64,000 nt of DNA from Gammaproteobacteria bacterium. Its GTDB lineage: Bacteria > Pseudomonadota > Gammaproteobacteria > Chromatiales > Chromatiaceae. Under the pieces are notes generated by a model, which was given only the letters and a program-made list of their open reading frames with translations, searched no databases and was not told the origin of the DNA. Below, piece by piece: positions 1 to 8,614 of this stretch. The stretch spans positions 20,730-84,729 of the forward strand of contig JAGRGY010000027.1 in the NCBI GenBank assembly GCA_020445255.1, given 5' to 3'. Each line of letters starts with the position of its first letter. The first letter of the stretch is position 1. The position numbers were made by a program, and so were the translations under genes.

Positions 1-1
1 A

Positions 2-568
2 TGGCAGGTGTTGACGTTGATCAAGTCCGGCGACAAGGCCAAGGGTGCCGAGGTCGCCGACGAGCACCGCTGTCACAAGTGCCACGGTGACGCAGGCATC
101 AGCGATGAAGCCGACACGCCGAGCATCGCCGGACAGGTGCCCGCCTATCAGTTCAAGCAGTTGATGGACTACAAGAACGGCTCGCGCAGCGAGCGCCAGA
201 TGGAGAAGATCGCGAAGAAGCTCACGCCCGAAAACATGGCGGACCTGGTCGCGTTCTATTCTTCACAACCGGCCGCGCAGTCCGCTGCGATGACGGATGC
301 GCCGGCAATGGTGACGCGTGGCGACATGTCGCGTCTGCTGCTGCCGTGCGAGGTCTGTCATGGCAAAAAGGGCGAGGGACTCGGCTATGAGGTGCCGGCA
401 CTCAGCGGGCAGATGCCCGAATACCTTGCGGCCACGCTCGCCGAGTTCAAGGAAGGTGAGCGCGAGAACGACCACTACGGCCGGATGCGCTACATCGCCC
501 GCCAGCTGAGCGACGACGAGATCAAGGCGGTCGTCGCGTACTACGCGGCCAAGGTTCCGCAGGAGTGA
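2..568 (+). CDS. Diheme cytochrome c, c4-like, 5' end outside window
   Basis: Periplasmic electron carrier with two class I cytochrome c domains. Two CXXCH heme c sites are visible, CHKCH at the start of the first half and CEVCH in the second half. Each half ends in a conserved helix, with Met residues downstream that could be axial ligands. The two-domain repeat and a length near 190 residues fit cytochrome c4 and related sulfide or thiosulfate-side cytochromes (family knowledge). No signal peptide is present and the frame is open to the window edge, so the true start and Sec signal lie upstream; the GTG at position 8 is only the first in-window start codon. The rhodanese gene follows directly on the same strand, which suggests a sulfur-linked role (inference). 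Confidence 0.85.
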   Translation, partial: WQVLTLIKSGDKAKGAEVADEHRCHKCHGDAGISDEADTPSIAGQVPAYQFKQLMDYKNGSRSERQMEKIAKKLTPENMADLVAFYSSQPAAQSAAMTDAPAMVTRGDMSRLLLPCEVCHGKKGEGLGYEVPALSGQMPEYLAATLAEFKEGERENDHYGRMRYIARQLSDDEIKAVVAYYAAKVPQE

Positions 569-684
569 TCCACTGCGCCGTGGCGGCAGGCGTGGTTGGG
601 GCGCGACGGCACGCCGACCACGGTGTGCCTGAGGAGGCGGCGCGCCGGTCGCTCGCGTCTGTACGGCGTCCGTGTCTGCCGCAG

Positions 685-1104
685 ATGCTGACGCTGACAG
701 CCGCGCTGTGCCTGATGCAGGGGCTGCATGCGTCGGACGACGATGCCGCGGGCGAGTCGCCGGTCAGCGTGCCGGGCGCACGCACTGTCGGTGTCGACGA
801 GGCATACCGACTGTACCTGCGCGGCGTGGCGTTCGTCGATGTGCGCAGCCCACGTCTGCACCGTCGCCGGCACATACCGCGTACCCACCACCTGGATCTG
901 AACGACGGCTTCACCCGGCAGGCACTGCAGGCCATCGTCGCCACAGATGACCCGTTCGTCATCCACTGCAGCGGCACGCGCTGCCGTCGCAGTGCCACGG
1001 CCAGTGCGTTTGCGGTCGAGTGGGGCTTCACCCGGGTGATGTATTTCCGTGAGGGCATCCGTGGCTGGCGCAGCGCAGGCCTGCCGCTGATCGAGGCGCC
1101 GTAA
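685..1104 (+). CDS. Exported rhodanese-domain protein
   Basis: Single rhodanese-like domain. It contains the VDVRSP start-of-domain motif, an active-site loop HCSGTRCRRS with the nucleophile Cys, and the closing GWRSAGLPL. Rhodanese domains carry persulfide sulfur or bind related anions. The loop has an extra residue compared with the usual CXXXXR loop, so activity is uncertain. The ATG at 685 gives MLTLTAALCLMQGLHA, a hydrophobic signal-like segment. In-frame GTG codons upstream (565, 625) would add Arg-rich residues that could form the n-region of the signal, so the start is not settled; GTG 565 overlaps the cytochrome stop codon. It sits immediately behind a periplasmic cytochrome c, consistent with a periplasmic sulfur function (inference). 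Confidence 0.75.
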   Translation: MLTLTAALCLMQGLHASDDDAAGESPVSVPGARTVGVDEAYRLYLRGVAFVDVRSPRLHRRRHIPRTHHLDLNDGFTRQALQAIVATDDPFVIHCSGTRCRRSATASAFAVEWGFTRVMYFREGIRGWRSAGLPLIEAP

Positions 1105-1411
1105 CGGCCGACACGGTTCAGGGTGTCGACGGAAGGCGCCGCGGCATCGGCGTCGACGACGGTTTTTTTGCGTGGAGTCATCCTCCCTACGTGGGGCGCG
1201 GGACGCGCCCCTTTTTTTTGTCTTGGGTTTTCTCCCCCGGGGCCGCGCCGGCGTTTCAGCGACCTGACGCACGTCGGTTCACGGTGGACGGTCCATACTT
1301 CACTTCGGTGGCCATCGGCCGTTCATGCAGGTGCGACGCGACGCGGGGGCAGGCGACCTGGCGGTCGAACGCGCACCTGTATGAACGGTATCGGCAGTAG
1401 AGGAAAATGCG
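1105..1411. other. Intergenic stretch with two terminator-like hairpins
   Basis: No credible gene. It holds the strong terminator at 1193-1219. Just before it is a weaker candidate: a 7-bp repeat GTCGACG (1125-1131) paired with CGTCGAC (1151-1157), five bases ahead of a run of seven T (1163-1169). The rest presumably carries the promoter of the AsmA-like gene; a ribosome binding site AGAGGAAAA lies just before 1412. Confidence 0.6.
1193..1219 (+). terminator. Rho-independent terminator after the cytochrome-rhodanese pair
   Basis: Perfect 8-bp GC stem GGGGCGCG / CGCGCCCC with a GGA loop, followed directly by eight T residues. This is a textbook intrinsic terminator for plus-strand transcription and closes the first transcription unit of the window. 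Confidence 0.9.
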
Positions 1412-3199
1412 ATGCCAACACGCCCCAGGCGAACCCCGCGATGGATGATCGGGCCTGGCATCGCGCTGGTGCTGCTGGCCGGCGCGATCCTGGCTCTGCG
1501 CGCCTGGGTCGGCAGCGATGGATTCCGCGAACGCATTGCCGCGCAGCTGTCGCAGGTGACCGGTCGCGCCGTCAGCTTCGGTGCGGTCGAACCGCTGCTG
1601 TCGTTGTCACCGGGGGTCGCTGTGCAACAGCTGGACGTCGCCAACGCGCCATGGGGTCATGCGCCGCAGCTGCTCCACATCGGTCGACTCGACGTGCAGC
1701 TCGCGCTGTGGCCACTCCTGTCCGGTGAGGTGCGTATCCGGCGGCTCGAGATCACCGACGCACAGCTGTCCCTCGAACGCGATGCCGACGCCCGCGGCAA
1801 CTGGATGCTGACCGAGGGTGGTGCCGGTCCTGGTGACGGGTCGACGGGTGGCGGCATGCCGCGCATCGAGCGCGTCGACATCACGGGTCTGCGCCTGTCG
1901 TGGCGTGCCCGGCCGGCGGCAGAGCCGGTTGAGATTGCGTTGGGCGAGCTGCGGCTGCGTGGACTCGGCGCCGATGCGCCGATGACAATCGACGCGCGTT
2001 CGACCGACACCGGCACGTCGCTGCGTCCCTGGTCGCTGCGGGCAGGCGTCGATCTGGCCGGTGAAACGCAACGGCTCAGCGATCTCGCCGTCAGCTACGG
2101 CGACAGCGACATCGCCGGCCATCTGACCGTGTCGCAGGAGGACGCCGGCACGCGCATCGACGGCGAGTTGACGTCGACACGGTTGCGGATCGCCGATCTC
2201 ACCGCCCCGGCCGCGGCCACCGACCCGGCCCCTTCGCCGAAACTGTTCAGCGCCACCCCACTCGATCTGCAGCTGCCGCCGTCGCTGCACGCGGAGGTGT
2301 CGCTCGCAGTCGCCGAACTCGCCGCCGGTCGCACGACGCTGCGTGACCTGGCCGGCAAGCTGCGTGTCGACAAGGGCGTGCTCGCGCTCGACGGCCTGCA
2401 GGCCCACCTCGATGGCGCGCCGCTCAGCACCGATGTCTCGCTCGACACGGCGCAGGTCCCGCCGCGCCTGAAACTGGACCTCACCGCGCACGGCGTGGCG
2501 ATCGGTGGGCTGCTGCAACAGCTGGGTGGCGCACGCTGGATCGATGCCAGCGGCGACCTCGATGTGCATGTCGAGGGGCGCGGCGACACGCCGGCAGCGA
2601 TCATGGCCAGTCTCGACGGGCGCACGCGGCTGCTGATCGGCCAGGGGTTCGCCGACCTGCAGGACGCCGATGCGCTGGTCGGCGGCCTCGGCACCGCGCT
2701 CGGCACGCTGGTCGAGGAGGGGTCGCAGCGCGCGCCGCTGAACTGCGTCGCCAGTTCGTTCGAGGTCCGGCGGGGTGTGGCGATCAGCCAGGTGCTGCTG
2801 GCCGACACCGAACACGCGACCGTCTATGGCAGCGGCGACATCGACCTGCGTTCGGAACGCCTGAACCTGGTGCTGAAGCCGAAGCCGAAATCGCCGACGC
2901 TGAATGTCGCGGTGCCGGTCGAGGTCGGCGGCACGCTCGCCGCGCCGACCTTTACGCCGGAAAAACTGTCGGTTGCGCGCAAGGGCGCGGGTCTGCTCGC
3001 CGCGGTCGGTCTGATCTCGTTTCCGCCGGCGATCCTGCTCGGTCTCGGCGAACTCGGTACCGGCGAGCAGAACCCGTGCCTGGACATCGCGGCCGGCAAG
3101 GTTGGCGGCAGGGGCACGTCACCCGACGCGTCGGTCGGCGACAAGGTGGAATCGACGCTGCAGGGCATCGGCAAGTCGATCAAGGGCCTGTTCGACTGA
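1412..3199 (+). CDS. AsmA family protein
   Basis: 595-residue inner-membrane anchored protein. One N-terminal membrane segment (about residues 12-30, GPGIALVLLAGAILAL) is followed by the AsmA start pattern of a short helix, then GRAVSFG and repeated beta-rich segments. The C-terminal third shows the typical VYGSGDIDLRSERLNLVLKP segment. AsmA-like proteins form periplasmic bridge-like grooves linked to phospholipid transport and outer-membrane homeostasis (family knowledge). Start chosen at ATG 1412 because AGAGG lies seven bases upstream. It stands alone after a terminator. A second large AsmA-superfamily protein (DUF748) is at 34261-37005. Confidence 0.85.
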   Translation: MPTRPRRTPRWMIGPGIALVLLAGAILALRAWVGSDGFRERIAAQLSQVTGRAVSFGAVEPLLSLSPGVAVQQLDVANAPWGHAPQLLHIGRLDVQLALWPLLSGEVRIRRLEITDAQLSLERDADARGNWMLTEGGAGPGDGSTGGGMPRIERVDITGLRLSWRARPAAEPVEIALGELRLRGLGADAPMTIDARSTDTGTSLRPWSLRAGVDLAGETQRLSDLAVSYGDSDIAGHLTVSQEDAGTRIDGELTSTRLRIADLTAPAAATDPAPSPKLFSATPLDLQLPPSLHAEVSLAVAELAAGRTTLRDLAGKLRVDKGVLALDGLQAHLDGAPLSTDVSLDTAQVPPRLKLDLTAHGVAIGGLLQQLGGARWIDASGDLDVHVEGRGDTPAAIMASLDGRTRLLIGQGFADLQDADALVGGLGTALGTLVEEGSQRAPLNCVASSFEVRRGVAISQVLLADTEHATVYGSGDIDLRSERLNLVLKPKPKSPTLNVAVPVEVGGTLAAPTFTPEKLSVARKGAGLLAAVGLISFPPAILLGLGELGTGEQNPCLDIAAGKVGGRGTSPDASVGDKVESTLQGIGKSIKGLFD

Positions 3200-3306
3200 G
3201 CGGGCATGCCACGTGCGGGACCGTCTGATTGCGACGGGTGCGCGCGGCTGCCATGATCGGGGCGACGTCGCGCAGCGGCGACGCGATCACGCTGGAGCGG
3301 AGGCGG

Positions 3307-3669
3307 ATGTTCATGCCGGGTGGTATCGGAGCGGTGAGCAGCACGGTCGAGTCGGCGAGCACGCGTGGCGACCGCGGACCGGCATTGTTCGCCAACGCGA
3401 ACGAGATCTTCTTCCACCTCGACGGCCGGCACGTATTCTTCGACCGCGCGGGCGGTTACCTGTACTTCGTCGACAGCCCGCAGGGGGTGATCGCGCGCAC
3501 GGTCAGCGGCGTGCTCGCCGGCATGGCCGCAACGCCGGTGTTCGAGCAGCTGCACCTCGACGTGCACCGCCTGTTCACTGCCGCACGCCGGGTCGCGCTG
3601 GACGCCGCACAGGCCCACGGCGTGTTGATCGCGCTACGCCTGGTCGGGGTCGGCGCCACGCTGCGCTGA
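3307..3669 (+). CDS. Hypothetical protein, 120 residues
   Basis: I do not recognise this protein. From the ATG at 3307 it is about 120 residues, soluble, with a beta-rich middle (FFHLDGRHVFF, GYLYFVDSP) and a helical C-terminal half rich in Ala and Leu. The start is placed at 3307 because GGAGGCGG lies just upstream; an in-frame ATG at 3253 would add about 18 Arg/Ala-rich residues. The last 36 bases overlap the end of the convergent DUF364 gene. Codon use resembles the neighbours, so it is probably real, but function is unknown. Confidence 0.5.
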   Translation: MFMPGGIGAVSSTVESASTRGDRGPALFANANEIFFHLDGRHVFFDRAGGYLYFVDSPQGVIARTVSGVLAGMAATPVFEQLHLDVHRLFTAARRVALDAAQAHGVLIALRLVGVGATLR

Positions 3670-4506
3670 GCCCGCGGCGAGCCCGTCCACACCCGGGTAG
3701 GTGCGCGCGTCGAGCTGGTACTTGCGCCCGGCATCGCCCCAGGCCTGGCCGGCGCGCAGCTGTTCGAGCAGCTGCCGGCGCGATGCGAAGCGGATACCAC
3801 CGACCGCCCGCACCCCGTGTGCGAACAGCGGGTCCGGCAGGCCGCTGCCGGTCGGTCCGATCAGGTCGACCACCACGTGTCCGTGCAGCGCATCGAGCAG
3901 CGACGGCAGCGTGTCGTTGACCAGCGTCGACGCGGTGCACAACACCTGTGAACAGTCGCGCAGGGCGCGCATGTCGGTCGTCACCTGCACCCCGGCGCGT
4001 TCGGGCACGCGCTGCGGCGCCTGCTCCAGCACCAGCACGTGCCTGCCCCGGGCGGTCAGCCTATCGATCAGCGGACAGAAGTAGCCGACCATGCCCACCG
4101 GTGCGTCGCCGTCGCCGTTGCGGTCGTCGGCGCCGTCGCTGTCCGATGCACGGTCCGGTGGTTCGAAACCGGCGGCGTGCATCAGCGCCGCGCTCAGCGC
4201 GTTGAAGGTGCCGACGGCCAGCCCACGCACCGCCGGCTCGGTGCTGCCGAAGCCATCGAGCAGGTGCAGCGGATCGGCGCTGAACAGCGGCGGGTCCGGG
4301 TGGCGCCGCCACAGCGTGCGCAGCATCCCGCCGAGGCTGACGTAGAACGGGCCGACGCTGCCGTCGGCCAGGAACACGAAGCCGAATTCGTCGCGAAAGG
4401 TCTCGTCGGCCACCGGCGCCGGCAGGTACAGCCCGTCGACGGCCGGTGAACCGAGCAGTGTGCACAGGCGCCGCCCGAGGGCCAGGTAGTCGTCGTTCAG
4501 TGTCAT
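3634..4506 (-). CDS. DUF364 family putative heavy-metal chelation protein
   Basis: 290 residues. The first half resembles the DUF4213 enolase-like N-terminal fold (FVFLADGSVGPFYVSLGG). The second half is the DUF364 Rossmann-like domain: a VGMVGYFCPLIDRL strand-loop, VLVLEQAP as second strand, TASTLVNDTLPSLL, then VVVDLIGPTGSGLPDPLF. Members often occur beside molybdopterin, cobalamin or metal-handling genes and are proposed to bind metal or a related cofactor, but no reaction is established. An Asp/Asn-rich insert (SDGADDRNGDGD, about residues 121-133) interrupts the linker. The gene is divergent from the FHA gene, and its 3' end overlaps the convergent hypothetical gene. Confidence 0.75.
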   Translation of the reverse strand: MTLNDDYLALGRRLCTLLGSPAVDGLYLPAPVADETFRDEFGFVFLADGSVGPFYVSLGGMLRTLWRRHPDPPLFSADPLHLLDGFGSTEPAVRGLAVGTFNALSAALMHAAGFEPPDRASDSDGADDRNGDGDAPVGMVGYFCPLIDRLTARGRHVLVLEQAPQRVPERAGVQVTTDMRALRDCSQVLCTASTLVNDTLPSLLDALHGHVVVDLIGPTGSGLPDPLFAHGVRAVGGIRFASRRQLLEQLRAGQAWGDAGRKYQLDARTYPGVDGLAAGSAQRGADPDQA

Positions 4507-4704
4507 CGCGTTTGCTCCACGCAGGGTCCGCGTCGGCCCAGACGCCGGTTCGCCACGAGCGCACCATCGACTTCAGAAGCAGCCTGCCCTGCCGAATAAG
4601 CTTGCACCAAAACCGTCGCGATTTTCACGCGTCGCCGGGCGGCCCAAGGGCGGCGTGGCGGCGCCGACGCGAATGCGGCGATCGAGGCGAGCTTTCGACC
4701 AGAC

Positions 4705-5412
4705 ATGGCCTATCTGCGCATCTTCCTTGGCGACACCCTGCTCGAGCAGCGCGAGCTGAACGCGGTGCGCACGACGATCGGTCGCGGCAAGGACAACGAC
4801 ATCGTGCTCGGCGGCCGCGGCGTATCCAAACACCACGCCGTCATCGAGCACCACGACGATGCGTTCGAACTGGTGGACTGCAGCAGCAACGGCACGTTCG
4901 TCGGCGGCAGCCGCGTCGAGCGCCGCCTGCTGAAGTACTGGGACGAGATCCAGATCTACAACTACGTGCTCAGGTTCATGGCGGTCGCACGTGCGCGCGG
5001 CGAGGAGGCCGGTGCCCCGGCCGCCGGCGATCACCCCACCCAGGAAGAGACGATGGAGCTCGACATCGCCAGCCTGGGTGATCTGGCGCGCCTCAAGCGC
5101 CGCATCAAGGTGGCTTCGCTGATGCTGTTCGACGAGCACGACATCGGCCACCGCTATGCACTCGACAAGGTCAATTTCCTGATCGGCAAGTCGGTGGACA
5201 GCGACATCGGCGTGCGCGGCTGGCTGGCGCCACGCATCGCCGCGCGCATCCAGCGCCGCAACGACGGCTTTTATCTGCTGCCGGGCGCGCGCGGCCGGGT
5301 GCGGCTGAACGGTGGCCGGGTGCGGCGGCAGTCGCTGCTGCACGACGGCGACCGGTTCAGCGTGCGCGGCCTGTCGCTGCAGTTCCTCTACCGTCCCCAG
5401 GACGACGGCTGA
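4705..5412 (+). CDS. FHA domain protein with two FHA-like domains
   Basis: 235 residues. The N-terminal FHA domain carries the phosphothreonine-binding set: IGRGKDNDIVL, the S-x-x-H core in GVSKHHAVIEH, and CSSNGTFVGG. After a linker, the C-terminal half (about residues 130-232) has a second, degenerate FHA-like fold: IGKSVDSDIGVRGWLAPRIA, GRVRLNGGRVR and HDGDRFSVRGLSLQF. FHA domains read threonine phosphorylation. It is directly upstream of a Ser/Thr kinase (start 17 bases after this stop) and then a PP2C phosphatase, so the three form one phospho-signalling module. No strong ribosome binding site is visible before 4705. Confidence 0.88.
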   Translation: MAYLRIFLGDTLLEQRELNAVRTTIGRGKDNDIVLGGRGVSKHHAVIEHHDDAFELVDCSSNGTFVGGSRVERRLLKYWDEIQIYNYVLRFMAVARARGEEAGAPAAGDHPTQEETMELDIASLGDLARLKRRIKVASLMLFDEHDIGHRYALDKVNFLIGKSVDSDIGVRGWLAPRIAARIQRRNDGFYLLPGARGRVRLNGGRVRRQSLLHDGDRFSVRGLSLQFLYRPQDDG

Positions 5413-5428
5413 CGCCCTGGCACGGCCG

Positions 5429-7087
5429 ATGAGGATCCCCGGCTACAGGATCGAACGTCTGATCGGCAAGGGCGGCATGTCGACCGTCTACCTCGCGGTG
5501 CAGGAGTCGCTGAACCGCCGCGTTGCGCTCAAGGTGCTGAAGAAGTTCGACGACCCCCGGCAGGCCGAGCGCTTCCTGCACGAGGGACGCATCATCGCGG
5601 CGCTGAATCATCGCAACATCATTACGATCCACGACATCGGCAGCATCGGCGACCGTCATTTCATCGCGATGGAATACCTCGAGGGGCGTTCGCTGTCCGA
5701 ACGCATCGAGGAAGGGATGCCGCTGCACAAGATCCTGACGCTGATGGAGCAGATCGCGAGCTGCCTGCATTTCGTCCACCGGCGCGGCATCGTGCACCGC
5801 GACATCAAGCCCGGCAACATCCTGTTCCATGCCGATGGCACGCCCAAGCTGACCGACTTCGGCATCGCCAAACTGCTCGACAGCGACCAGGAGATCACGC
5901 TCGACGGCAACGCGCTGGGCAGCCCGTACTACCTGAGTCCGGAACAGGCCGAGGGCCTGCCGCTCGACGGGCGCACCGACATCTACGCGCTCGGCATCGT
6001 GTTCTACCAGATGCTGACCGGGCAGCGCCCGTACGCCAAGGCGTCGCCAGTCGAGACCATCGTCGCCCACCTGACCCAGCCGCTGCCGGTGCTGCCCGAA
6101 CCGTTCCAGGAATACCAGGAGCTGCTCGAGGCGATGATCGCGAAACAGCCGCAGGACCGGATCGCGTCGGCCAAGGAACTCGCCTATCGTTTTCACGATG
6201 CGCGCCAGGTGCTGGTCGCCGGCGACCAGCGGCACGGCACCCGACCCGCCGCGCCGCCGTCCACTGCGCCGGTCGCGCGGCGTGCACCCGTCTGGATTGC
6301 CGCGGCATCCGCCGCCGTGCTCGCCGGCGTGCTGGCGTGGCGCGCCCTGCCGCCGGGCGATAGTGCACAGGGTGACCCGCCGCCACCCGCGGCCGTCATT
6401 GCAGCCCTGCCCGCGGCACCGCCGGTGCAGCGGCCGCCGGACGGGTCACCGCGCCCCGACGAGGTCGACCCGCGTGACGTCGCGCAGGACCGCGCGCCGC
6501 CGGCCGGCGAGCCGCTGGCGGCAGTGGTCACCCCGCCCCAATCCGTTCTGTCCGCCGAACCTCTGCCGCCGACCACCGCCGGTCCGCCGTCGTCCGGCGA
6601 CTCGACCGCGCTGGCGTTGCCTGCCGCGCCCGGGCAACGCCGCGCTGGCGCCCGAATCGACGCGCTCATGCAGGCCGCCGCAGGCGCGCTCGACGGGCTG
6701 CGTCTGACCCGGCCCGAAGGCGACAACGCCTACGACTACTTTCGCGAGGTACTCACGCTCGACCCCGAACACGCCGGCGCACGCGCCGGTATCCGCGACA
6801 TCGGCGCACGCTATGCCGGCATGGCCCGCCACGCGCTCGACGAAGGCAACCCGGTGCGCGCCGACCGCTACCTGCGTCGCGGCCGCGAGGTGAGTCCGGA
6901 GGATCCGCAGCTCGCCGCGCTGCAGGCCGAGCTCGCGCGCGCAGAACAACCACCCGACGAGGCGCCGCGCGCACCGACCGGCGAAGCGGAGCCGCCGCCG
7001 GCCGCCGCCGACGGCGTTCGCGGGCGGCCCGGCAGCGGCAATATCGTCAAGGACTTTGGACGCGTATGGCGCGCCGTGTTCGACTGA
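5429..7087 (+). CDS. Membrane Ser/Thr protein kinase (Hanks type)
   Basis: 552 residues. The kinase domain (about 6-260) has all key motifs: Gly-rich loop GKGGMSTVYLA, Lys35 in VALKVLKKF, catalytic HRDIKPGN (Asp125), DFGIAK (143-148) and SPYYLSPEQAEG. A single membrane segment at about 288-305 follows a Pro/Arg linker. The outer part is a long Pro/Ala-rich stretch and then a helical TPR-like region with DYFREVLTLDPEHAGARAG. Start chosen at ATG 5429, where the kinase fold begins; the frame is open further upstream but inside the FHA gene. The cytoplasmic kinase and periplasmic helical domain suggest signal sensing across the membrane (inference). Confidence 0.92.
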   Translation: MRIPGYRIERLIGKGGMSTVYLAVQESLNRRVALKVLKKFDDPRQAERFLHEGRIIAALNHRNIITIHDIGSIGDRHFIAMEYLEGRSLSERIEEGMPLHKILTLMEQIASCLHFVHRRGIVHRDIKPGNILFHADGTPKLTDFGIAKLLDSDQEITLDGNALGSPYYLSPEQAEGLPLDGRTDIYALGIVFYQMLTGQRPYAKASPVETIVAHLTQPLPVLPEPFQEYQELLEAMIAKQPQDRIASAKELAYRFHDARQVLVAGDQRHGTRPAAPPSTAPVARRAPVWIAAASAAVLAGVLAWRALPPGDSAQGDPPPPAAVIAALPAAPPVQRPPDGSPRPDEVDPRDVAQDRAPPAGEPLAAVVTPPQSVLSAEPLPPTTAGPPSSGDSTALALPAAPGQRRAGARIDALMQAAAGALDGLRLTRPEGDNAYDYFREVLTLDPEHAGARAGIRDIGARYAGMARHALDEGNPVRADRYLRRGREVSPEDPQLAALQAELARAEQPPDEAPRAPTGEAEPPPAAADGVRGRPGSGNIVKDFGRVWRAVFD

Positions 7088-7127
7088 AGGTGGCCGCTGG
7101 CGCGGCGACGTCCGGGAGGGGCCGCCG

Positions 7128-7895
7128 ATGAGGTGGCGGTTCGACATCGCGACCGATATCGGCGCGCGACCGGAGCAGCAGGACCGGGCCGCGGCCTTCG
7201 CCGTACCCGGCCGCGCCGACGATCGCTTGGTCGTACTGGCCGACGGCATGGGCGGTCACAGCGACGGTGGGCTCGCCGCGCAGGCCGTTATCGACACCGC
7301 GCGCCAGGCCGTGGCCGACACGCCGGTCGACCACCCGCAGCGCTTCCTCGGCGATCTGTGCCGGCGTGCCCATGCCGCCATCGACGCGGTCGGCAAACAG
7401 CGCGACTCGAATCCGGCCAGCACCTGCGTGCTGCTGTACCTGGGTGCCGACGAGGCCTACTGGGCGCACGTCGGCGACAGTCGCCTGTACCACTTTCAGG
7501 GCGACGCGCTGCTGTCGCACACCCGCGACCATACGCTCGGCGAGCTGCTGCGGGATGCGCCCGATCCGGCCCCCGGCAGGCGTCGTGGCGACAACCGCCT
7601 GTACATGTGCCTGGGTGGCCAGAACGACCTCAACCCCGAGTTCGGCGCGTCGGCGGTCGGCGCCAACGACTGGTTCCTGCTGTGCAGCGACGGCCTCTGG
7701 AGCCAGCTCGATGTCGCCGGCGCCGTCGCCCGGCGCGGCGCCATGCACGCCGACGGCGACATGGCAGCCGAACTGGTCACGCGCGCCCGCAAACGCGGCG
7801 GGCAACACAGCGACAACATCAGCCTGGTGCTCGTCCGGCCGCAGGGGTCACCGCTGCGCCAGGCCTGGCGGCGCATCCGCCACCTGGCCGGCTGA
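7128..7895 (+). CDS. PP2C family protein Ser/Thr phosphatase
   Basis: 255 residues, a complete PP2C/Stp phosphatase. Metal-binding and catalytic motifs are present: ARPEQQDRAAAF, VLADGMGGHSDGG, AHVGDSRLYHF, LLCSDGLWSQ and the closing DNISLVLVR. It removes phosphate from Ser/Thr in a Mn/Mg-dependent way and is the natural antagonist of the kinase directly upstream. Start at ATG 7128 because GGGAGGGG lies just upstream. An arrangement of FHA, kinase and PP2C is typical of secretion-system regulation (for example T6SS), but no secretion genes are in this window. Confidence 0.9.
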   Translation: MRWRFDIATDIGARPEQQDRAAAFAVPGRADDRLVVLADGMGGHSDGGLAAQAVIDTARQAVADTPVDHPQRFLGDLCRRAHAAIDAVGKQRDSNPASTCVLLYLGADEAYWAHVGDSRLYHFQGDALLSHTRDHTLGELLRDAPDPAPGRRRGDNRLYMCLGGQNDLNPEFGASAVGANDWFLLCSDGLWSQLDVAGAVARRGAMHADGDMAAELVTRARKRGGQHSDNISLVLVRPQGSPLRQAWRRIRHLAG

Positions 7896-7914
7896 CCGGT
7901 TCGCCGACGGCGGT

Positions 7915-8559
7915 TCACGCGGGGCCCGCGTGCGGGGGCGAGAAGCGGCCGAAGAAGATCCGCACCAGGTCGGAGCGCGTCAGCATGCCGACCGCGTGGC
8001 GTCGCGTGTCGCAGACCACCAGTCGCTTGATCCGGTGCGTCTTCATGCGCGCCAGTGCCTCGAACACGTCGTCGCTCGTTGCGACCGTCACCACCTGGGT
8101 CTGCATGTGTTCGCGCACACGGTCGTCAGGCGCGGGCATCTGACCGTGGCGGCCGAGATGGTGGAACAGGGATTCGAGGGTCTGCCACAGGCTCAGCGCC
8201 GGGTCCTGCGCCGGGATGCCCAGTGCGCGCAGGAAATCGGCCTCGGTAATGATCCCGACCAGGACGCCTGTGTCGTCCACGACCGGCAGGCCGCTGATGC
8301 GCTGCGTCACCATGACCTCGGCGGCCTGTGCCATCGTGGCGCCGGGCGCGACGCCATGCACCGGCGACGACATGACAGCGTCGACCCGCAGCACCTGGGC
8401 GTCGCGCTGGGCCGCGAACCGCTCGGCGCGCCGGGCCAGCTCCATCAGGTCGGTGGCACTGATGTCGATGAAGGTGCCCATGCTGTCGAGTGCGCGCTCG
8501 TAGTCGACCCGTCCCGGACGGGTGGGGGTGCGGTCGTCGTTGTCGGATTGGTCCGCCAT
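7915..8559 (-). CDS. CBS-pair domain protein
   Basis: 214 residues from ATG 8559. Two CBS motifs are visible: DAVMSSPVHGVAPGATMAQA with VGIITEADFL in the first, and VREHMQTQVVTVATSDDVFE with VGMLTRSDLVRIF in the second. Such stand-alone CBS pairs usually bind adenine nucleotides and act as energy or nucleotide sensors. The N-terminal 45 residues are acidic and helical. The gene is convergent with the PP2C gene, 19 bases apart, and runs downstream of the HEXXH protein on the same strand with a 55-base gap. The partner protein is unknown. Confidence 0.85.
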   Translation of the reverse strand: MADQSDNDDRTPTRPGRVDYERALDSMGTFIDISATDLMELARRAERFAAQRDAQVLRVDAVMSSPVHGVAPGATMAQAAEVMVTQRISGLPVVDDTGVLVGIITEADFLRALGIPAQDPALSLWQTLESLFHHLGRHGQMPAPDDRVREHMQTQVVTVATSDDVFEALARMKTHRIKRLVVCDTRRHAVGMLTRSDLVRIFFGRFSPPHAGPA

Positions 8560-8614
8560 GACTCGAAGTCTGGTCGCTGGGTTGGCCGTGCGCCAGCGCG
8601 GCGGGGCCGGCGAT

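Noticed and set aside
4705..7895. Type VI secretion locus
   Set aside because: Only the FHA, kinase and phosphatase genes are present; no Tss, Hcp, VgrG or ClpV-like sequences nearby.
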